Positions 57,420-64,000 of a stretch of DNA of 64,000 nucleotides are shown in pieces. The DNA lies in assembly GCA_949317995.1 (NCBI GenBank), contig OX439045.1:2931174-2995173 (forward strand), read 5' to 3'. The first letter of the stretch is position 1, and every line of letters starts with the position of its first letter. The notes below the pieces were generated by a model. It was not told where the DNA came from. It did no database searches and was given only the letters and a program-made list of their open reading frames with translations. A program made the translations under genes and the position numbers. This DNA is from Acholoe squamosa. Its lineage: Eukaryota > Annelida > Polychaeta > Phyllodocida > Polynoidae.

Positions 57420-57589
57420 CCAAACCCTATGCACTACATAATTGCAGATAGTACAGTTATTGTGGCAATATGACCTATTACCACCTGCTCTAGTTCTAAG
57501 GATTTAAAGACTGTGTGCAGTCAAGAAATGTTCTTATGATTCAAAACAAGACAGAAATCTACTATGTACACACAGTAAAGATTTACTGT

Positions 57590-57760
57590 TAAAACTACAA
57601 AGGAAACTCATAAAACTGAAGAGTGAACCACCATTATCATATTGCAGTGAGCAGGTGTAGTTTTTACAAGAACCCCAGCTCACATTACGGTGGTACAAGA
57701 AATCTTTGTGAAAAATAAAAACGGATCTCTGGCAACTTTGGAACAAGGATTGTGCCATTA
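57590..57760 (+). repeat. Interspersed repeat directly upstream of the PhoD gene
   Basis: Shares ordered blocks with 39790-40215 (reverse) and 60840-61030: AAACTGAAGAGTGAACCAC, GGTGGTACAAGAAATC, ACGGATCTCTGGCAACTTTGG. It ends 30 bases before the start codon, so it probably supplies the 5' UTR or promoter of the gene. Confidence 0.65.
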
Positions 57761-57790
57761 TTTTGACATTTCTTCCACCGGCACGTCAGT

Positions 57791-59380
57791 ATGGTGGTGC
57801 TGCTGTGTGGTCCCATAGTTGGCCATGTGACCTCCACCACAGCCTGTGTACTGTTAGAGGTGGATGAAGACTCTGAAGGCCTGGCCTGTATCCTGCAGGA
57901 AAATAGCGGCACCAAACAGCACCCCACCGGGCAAGACTCAGTCAGCTATTGTGTCAAGAAGGACATTGCAGCTTGCCAGCCACGCATCTACAAGTTTGAT
58001 ACCCTCCAACCTAACCTCCGCTATGACATCATGGTGCCTAAGGTGAACAAGAACAAGGCATTGGGTGAGGTCAGAACAATGCCGGCCGACATGAAGTCCT
58101 GTAACTTCGCTGTAGTGAGCTGTGATAAGCGGTGGTACAAACCCGCAAAAACCGACATGTGGGAGACCATGTGGCAACGGATACAATCTAAGAAGGATGA
58201 AATCCATGTACTACTGCATACAGGTGATAATGTCTACATTGATGGTGATGTCTCCAAGAACCTGAGTAACGAAGAGCTTGCAGAGGATGATGAGGGGGTA
58301 TTTGATGGAGACAACACCCACCAGGCGATACCATATGTGCGAGCGAGGAAGATCCTTTATAACACACCAAAGGAGGAATGGTCAAATAAGAAAGGTGAGA
58401 TCCTTGAGATATACCGCCGGGAGTACAGGACCACCTTTGGACGTAAGTATGTGGCGCTCGTCCTTGCACATGTTTCCAACCTGATGATTCTGGATGATCA
58501 TGACATCAGGGATGACTTTGGAAGCATACCACAAGACGCGGACCCCAAATCTGCCGAGTACTTCCTCGGACACCTCGCTTTGCAGGTGTATCATGAGTAC
58601 CAGCGGGCTCTGTGGGACCCTGATATAGTAGATAAAGGACCTGAGGACCTCACTAGTGAATTTATCAGCATTGACTATGGTCCGATAGGGGTAATGATGA
58701 TGGACTCCAGAATGGTCTGGTCCTTGTACAAATCTAAACGTGCTACAAATGATGAGAGCTACTTTGGTGAGGCGCAGATGAATGAGGTAAAAAAAAGGTT
58801 TAGTGAGAGGAATGATGTTATGATGTGGATTATGGTGTGTCCACTCCCTCTTCTGTTCCTCAAGAAGAAGCTTAACAAGATGGCAGCTAGTGCCAGCGAG
58901 CGTGCCGATGACTTGATGCATTTTATCAATGTCAAGCACCAAAGGGACCTGGAAAGTATACTTCAGCTTATCCAGGAATGGCGCAAGGTGAATTTAAATC
59001 GCAAATTGCTGGTATTCAGTGGAGACGTCCACATTGCCGGTTTTACCGATGTGTACCATCATCCACCAAAAGGTGGGGCGAAGCAGTTGGTCTGTCATCA
59101 GATTACATCTAGCGCCATTAACAACGAGAGGCCAGGTATGGCCGCCATGGCTGGTATTCGGATGCTGCTGCATTTCAGCGAGTCCTATGGAGACTACACC
59201 TACAAGCACTATGACTGGATTAACAAGTGTAACTATGCTTTGCTGAATGTGGAACAATTCACACCCAAAGTGGTGTATACTCTCAAATTAGTACATGAAG
59301 ACGGAATCATTGTGAAGCGCTCGGTTGATGAAGAATGGGACAAGAACAGTACAGAGAGTTGTGTATGTCGGCTACTCTGA
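57791..59380 (+). CDS. PhoD-like metallophosphatase, single exon
   Basis: A 529-residue intact ORF, the only complete cellular-type gene in the window. An N-terminal beta-rich module (residues 1-95; VGHVTSTTACVLLEV, LRYDIMVP) precedes the PhoD metallophosphatase fold. Metal and catalytic motifs are all present: FAVVSCDKRW (about 105), LHTGDNVYIDGD (about 140, GDxxY), LMILDDHDIRDDFG (about 235, DDHDxxDD) and LVFSGDVHIAGF (about 410, GDVHxA). No signal peptide, so cytosolic. The C-terminus CVCRLL ends in a CaaX-type box with Leu last, suggesting geranylgeranylation. Expected role is phosphoester hydrolysis with an Fe/Ca-type centre. The true substrate is unknown. AATAAA lies at 59622. The lack of introns may reflect retroposition or lateral transfer. 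Confidence 0.93.
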   Translation: MVVLLCGPIVGHVTSTTACVLLEVDEDSEGLACILQENSGTKQHPTGQDSVSYCVKKDIAACQPRIYKFDTLQPNLRYDIMVPKVNKNKALGEVRTMPADMKSCNFAVVSCDKRWYKPAKTDMWETMWQRIQSKKDEIHVLLHTGDNVYIDGDVSKNLSNEELAEDDEGVFDGDNTHQAIPYVRARKILYNTPKEEWSNKKGEILEIYRREYRTTFGRKYVALVLAHVSNLMILDDHDIRDDFGSIPQDADPKSAEYFLGHLALQVYHEYQRALWDPDIVDKGPEDLTSEFISIDYGPIGVMMMDSRMVWSLYKSKRATNDESYFGEAQMNEVKKRFSERNDVMMWIMVCPLPLLFLKKKLNKMAASASERADDLMHFINVKHQRDLESILQLIQEWRKVNLNRKLLVFSGDVHIAGFTDVYHHPPKGGAKQLVCHQITSSAINNERPGMAAMAGIRMLLHFSESYGDYTYKHYDWINKCNYALLNVEQFTPKVVYTLKLVHEDGIIVKRSVDEEWDKNSTESCVCRLL

Positions 59381-59729
59381 ACATAAGGTTTAGTGTTAAT
59401 CCCAGTGAAAACCAATTGCAATAATCACTCCCACCTATAAGCCACACCAATCTGCTGGCTTTTATTTCATGCAAATTACAACTTCCCATAGAGATAGCAT
59501 TGGAGGGCTGTACACCACAACTCCAGTGGTATAACATGTCTCCATCCACACTGCTGGTCATGTGATCTATATAGATGCTAAATCATGAGAATTTAAGCTA
59601 TTTTAAATCAGAATGACATAAAATAAATACAGAACTAATCTCCCAGGAATACATTATAGCCTACCCACCCCTTGGGGGGCGGTCTCCTCCTTGGGCTTCA
59701 CCCTCAGGGTGGAACGGCCACAATGTATG
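59381..59729. other. 3' flank of the PhoD gene
   Basis: No gene. A relic of the CCTATAAGCCACACC repeat lies at 59435. AATAAA at 59622-59627 is the likely poly(A) signal. Confidence 0.5.
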
Positions 59730-60056
59730 CCATGGTCATGGGCGTGTACTAGTTCAATACCAAGTTGAGGCTGTGTATGTGTTATCCATATACTAAGAGA
59801 GGGTTGGCCACTCAAGGACATTTGCTGCCCTCTGGCAGATACCCTTTGAACTATTACCTATACACATAGCCATGGAAGACAGAGGTGAGAGGGGACTTTG
59901 GCAAAGTCCCCCCTCACCTCTGTCACCAATGGCTATGCATAGGAATAGAGCTGCCAGAGGGCAGCATCAGCCCTAGAGTGTCACACCCTCTCCTTAGTAT
60001 ATAGATAACAACTACACAGACTCAACTTGGTAACTAGTACACGCCCATGGCCATGG
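59730..60056. mobile_element. Foldback element with about 150-bp arms
   Basis: CCATGGTCATGGGCGTGTAC (59730) pairs with GTACACGCCCATGGCCATGG (60037-60056). Further pairs include CAAGTTGAG/CTCAACTTGG, ATACTAAG.GAG/CTCCTTAGTAT, CTGCCCTCTGGCAG/CTGCCAGAGGGCAG. At the centre ACAGAGGTGAGAGGGGACTT pairs with AAGTCCCCCCTCACCTCTGT. No coding capacity. Confidence 0.9.
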
Positions 60057-60839
60057 TTGTTTAGTTCTGTGTATACATCCCACAGGTTAAGGCATTATTT
60101 GTTCTCATAACTTACTGCATCATCGTCAAAAAGATTTGGAGGGATGACTACCCCAGCTCTGCTACAAGACAGGCGCTTATTCAATATCTATTCTTGATGC
60201 TTCAGAGCCATTTCGACCCCCTAGCTACAACATCCTTGTATCCCCAGCACTTATTTGAGACAGGTGCTTTTGCAAACCGTGGCTTGGCCACTCTGTAATG
60301 GCATGATCAGACTAATACCAAAGCTCCGACACTGGTGGCAGTGAAACAATCTGTCCCTGTAATCCTTTGTTGTACTTGTGTTTATTTACATTTTGTATGT
60401 CCTATTTATAAAATAGGCATTTATTGTAACTGCACATGGCGATTTTCTGTTACAATATTAAGACAGGATATACAAGATTGGATACATTTGTTTTCTGGAA
60501 TAGATATAAAAACAGTTTCACAAAGAGCATATTGGCATCATGTTGGTATGTCGGTAATTCCTGCAAATTACTATATAGCATATCCAATGGTGTTTCTATG
60601 GGTTTACAAAACTTGTGTTTGTGTATGATTACAAGAAATCTCTAGTACAATATTTGGCATTGACCTGATAAGCAGAAAGAGTACCCCAATGCACTCTATG
60701 ATGTAAACAATGAAAATTGAGCAAAGGAAAATGTCCAGCCAGTAATGCTGCCCCTACTGTGCCCCTAGAGGAGCCCTGGCATATGTTGTGTGGAGCCTGC
60801 TCTCTATAAAATAACTATTGAACCTACCAGGTCTCCCTA

Positions 60840-61030
60840 TAAAACTGAACAGTGAACCTGTAATGTGTAGTTGGAGACCGTCCGAGTAAACTGTGTGACG
60901 GCTCGTTTTCTACCAACCGGATCACATTGCAGTGCAGTAGTTTCCGCAATGAAGATGGCAGTATGGTGGTACGAGGAATCTCCATGAAAATAACAACTGA
61001 TCTCTAGCAACTTTGGGACATCTCATTTTA
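60840..61030 (+). repeat. Interspersed repeat, third copy
   Basis: AAAACTGAACAGTGAACCTG, GGTGGTACGAGGAATCTCCA, CTGATCTCTAGCAACTTTGG in the same order as at 57590. Confidence 0.65.
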
Positions 61031-61976
61031 CAGTGTGTGTCGAGTAAGGTAGCATAGAGGTTACACACATTTTACCAGACCTTTAATCAGCCAAAAATAC
61101 ACAGGAAAGCTTTGATAAATTATCAACGACGATTTAAAGGTAACTTCATCACCTAGATGTATCGCCCCCTCCATTTTACACATACAATATTTGGTCATCA
61201 AATCGGAAAATACAAGTCAGTATTACAATAATAATCTAGTGGTTGTCATTAAATTTCTTTAGAGAAATATGAGGTCAGTGAGTGAATTATCAAAAAAGGA
61301 GAACCCAACATTTTTGAGAACTTTTATTACCAGTTCTGTGAATTGCCCATGATTTATTGATATTCCATTTTCTTGTTGCTCTGCAATGTTGATGAGGTAT
61401 TGATTTATAAGATATACTAGTTTGAGACTAATAAACTGGTAACAATTATGTTTTATTTTATGTATCCTTTATTTGAATTTATGAATAATTTTCTTCCATA
61501 TAAAAACACTGATATATGGACATACCCTGCTTATAAGGCATTGCTTATAGACCATGTCAGAGGCCTGCTGCAGCTTATGATATACTCTGGTGCCCTAAAC
61601 CCTCAGGGAACCATCGTACAGGAAGCAGCAAGGCATAGTGGGAGTAGACTATATTTTACTCCCACTATGCCTCACTCCTCAGTAGGCAGGACCTGGAAAT
61701 ACTACTCACTCTTCAAGCATAGGTTGCCTTTTTCTCTAGTCTGAAACATATGCTTGAAGAGTGTCAAGTTCAGGGTCAATCTGGTGGTCACTAGTGCCAT
61801 CATATGGCACTAGTGTACGAGTGTACGAGTGTACTTATAACAGCGCTCTGAACTCAGGGTGTGGCTTATATGTGTCTTTCCTTTCCACTATAGAACAGTT
61901 CTAAATTCTTAAGTCTCTTTATATTTTTTTAGAGCTGGGGATGCAGCTTATGTGCATGGTGTCACCCCCCTAAAGG
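61031..61976. other. Gene-free stretch with hairpins
   Basis: No gene supported. Three close inverted repeats: AGGCATAGTGGGAGTA/TACTCCCACTATGCCT (61631-61672), CACTCTTCAAGCATA/TATGCTTGAAGAGTG (61708-61761) and CACTAGTGCCAT/ATGGCACTAGTG (61790-61815). Confidence 0.65.
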
Positions 61977-64000
61977 CCTTATTCCACTTCAGTCAAGCTT
62001 GCAAAAAGTCACAAAAAGTTGAATGAAACTAAAAAAGTGGAATCCTCACTTTTCCAGTCAGCTGTCTCAAACTTTGAAGACTTTTCCTTTTTTCATGATT
62101 CCATTTAGACCTTTTCAGTCAAAGTTGAATGAAAAGTCAAACTTTTCTAGTGACTTTTTGACTTTTTCTAAATATTACTCAATATTTAAGAAAGTCAATT
62201 TTGTAAGTCAGATTTTGTAACTTCAGGTCCAGATGACTTTTGACTTTTTCAGTCAAGTCAAACCTTTCCAGTCAACTTTTATATTGACTGACGTCCAGTG
62301 GAATCAGGTATACTGACCTTAAATCAGAGGTGGACTGACAATGAGTGAAAAGGTCTGAGAACTGACTGGAAAAGTCTGAAAATTGACTGAAAAAGTCTGA
62401 AAAGATTGACTGAAAAGTTCAACTTCACCATGGAATCAGGTATCACTTTTTCAGTCAAACTTTTTCAGTCGACTAATCTGGACTTTGACTTTTATAGTGG
62501 GGCAGATTAAGTGAGAATATGGGACAAATCGTTCAAATTGTGATACAAGTGCCAAATTCGGACTGGATACTCTCTATAGTTATTGTTTTCAGGAAAAAAA
62601 CGTTAGCCACTCAAAAAGTGACCCATGATGACCTTGAGCAGGGTTCAAAGGTCAAAGGCTCTGCTGTATAACAAGGTCTTGATATCCACAAAACATTTAT
62701 TTGCGTTGAACATTGAGATATTGTCCTTAATATCTCTCGGGTGGATAAACAGGGAGATCTCCGAAATGGCGAATCCGGTACTCTTTCCTGGGAATAAAAA
62801 ATTTACAAACTTGAACTATGATATTGAGGGGAAAACTTTGAAAATAAATCCAGTGACCTTTGACCCTAGCTCACATTTCAGTTGGCTTACAGTTTTTCTT
62901 GAAACAAACTTATAGAGTGCTTTCAGATTGTAGTTGGTGCTTCCAGCCCATCACCCTTTTTCACCATGATTCCAATTGTGCTGGACTATCAATAATTTAC
63001 TTACAAGGAACCTAGAAAAAGAAGTCAGTCAATGTTCTTTGATTGAGAATAGGTATTATCATGTTTGTGAGACAGTAAAACATGCTTTCATTCATTGTTT
63101 TTTCATGGTATTTGACATCGAAATGACCTTGACCTTGGGTTAAGGCCATTCATACTCAGACAGGTTATGGAGCCAATGAGGGAGCATGTCTGAACCAAAT
63201 TTGATGTTGCTGGACTTCGTAGAACCAGAATAATGAGGTGAAAACTGTAAAAGTCCAGTTTTTGGTGACCTTTGGCTCCTGCTCAAGGTCATCAGGGGTC
63301 ACTTTGTGAGTGGCTTAGAACCTTTTTTTTTTTTTTTTTCGAAAACTCATCATATAAAGAGTATTCAGTTCAAATTTGGTGTTTCCATCATGATCTGGAT
63401 AATGTTTACATACCATTTAGAATTTTCACTATGATTCCAATTATGCTGGATTATGGATGATTACTCGCAGGAATCTTGAAAAAGTAGTCAGTAAGTGTTC
63501 TTTCCCACCTTCCATTGAAGCTGATGTCTAGAGTTCACAAGAATGTATTTGGTATGCATGGAAAGAAGATGTATCAGAGCATATGAATATGTCATAAACA
63601 TCTCTCAAAGACTAGGTATTATCATGTTTACGAAAGGGTGAAATGTGCTCCAATTCAGTGATTTTTCATGATATTTGACTTTGAAATGACCTTGACCTTG
63701 GGCCAAGGTCATTCATATTCAGCCAGGTTATGGGGCCAATGGAGGGGCATGTGTGGACCAAGTTTGAAGTTTCTGCCCTTCATAGAACCAGAATAATGAG
63801 GAAAAGACTGTAAAAATCAGGTTTTTGGTGACCTTTGACCCCTGCTCAAGGTCATCACGGCTCACTTTTTGAGTGGCTAACATTTTTTCCTAAAAACACT
63901 AACTATAGAGAGTATCCAGTCCGAATTTGGTGCCTGTATCACTATTTGAAGGATTTGGCCACTAATCTGCTCCACTATTACTGACTGAAATGGAATAAGG
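61977..64000. mobile_element. Non-autonomous TIR element with internal repeats
   Basis: Left end CCTTATTCCACTTCAGTCAA and right end TTACTGACTGAAATGGAATAAGG (reported here as its final 20: CTGACTGAAATGGAATAAGG) are inverse. The right end is the last base of the window. Longer subterminal inverted repeats pair 62495-62665 with 63815-63985 (ATAGTGG.GCAGATTA, ATTCGGACTGGATACTCTCT, GCCACTCAAAAAGTGA). The left arm is enlarged by many AGTCAA/TTGACT-rich repeats (61990-62490). A direct repeat of period about 563 bp occurs at 63051 and 63614. Open frames are low-value. A poly-T run (about 63323-63339) is included. Confidence 0.8.

Noticed and set aside
58382-58942. Minus-strand 186-residue ORF within the PhoD gene
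   Set aside because: It is a shadow frame of an intact gene with all catalytic motifs on the plus strand.

Overview
This is a eukaryotic, metazoan-type genomic window that is very rich in repeats. Spliced genes with GT-AG introns and AATAAA signals, LTR, DIRS-like, LINE, Crypton and MITE elements, and the absence of any operon all point to an animal. The mix (an env-bearing Gypsy element, a DIRS-like element, Crypton, MITEs with TA target duplications, and an intronless PhoD-type phosphatase) suits a marine invertebrate such as a lancelet, hemichordate or mollusc. I cannot name the species from the sequence alone.

Layout. 1-2660 is a 28/32-bp minisatellite. 2.7-11.4 kb has no convincing gene and holds palindromic MITEs, a 43-bp triplet repeat and a TIR element with an ATTA duplication. 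11.4-18.05 kb looks like one transposon-like unit: a five-exon, decayed transposase-like gene (12.9-17.2 kb) flanked by nine copies of one 15-21-bp motif, mostly pointing inward. 19.2-21.8 kb is a decayed Crypton (tyrosine recombinase). 23.48-24.02 kb is a solo LTR with its target duplication. 27.0-36.1 kb is a DIRS-like retroelement split inside its reverse transcriptase by a 6.55-kb Gypsy-type insertion (27898-34447; 650-bp LTRs with a single difference seen, ATTC duplication) and hit twice by the same MITE. 37.7-39.4 kb is a LINE relic ending in an AT microsatellite. About 41.9-55.97 kb on the minus strand is a much fuller copy of the same Gypsy family with gag, protease, RT-RNase H, integrase and an env-like region. 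57.8-59.4 kb is the only intact cellular-looking gene, a PhoD-like metallophosphatase. 61.98-64.0 kb is a TIR-bounded non-autonomous DNA element that ends at the window edge.

Main discovery candidate. Comparing the two Gypsy copies, which lie in opposite orientation, shows a conserved block downstream of integrase that ordinary Gypsy elements lack: an internal TATA box, a tiny two-exon gene with a CxxCH motif, a second small ORF, an env-like membrane protein, and on the opposite strand another tiny two-exon gene with its own TATA box at matching spacing. Splice donors, acceptors and stops fall at matching places in both copies. This resembles the accessory-gene layout of complex retroviruses, but in an invertebrate Gypsy-type element. 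A second candidate is the 11.4-18.05 kb unit, with its motif array spaced near multiples of 180 bp and a transposase-like protein carrying repeated VDLT (SUMO-interaction-like) motifs.
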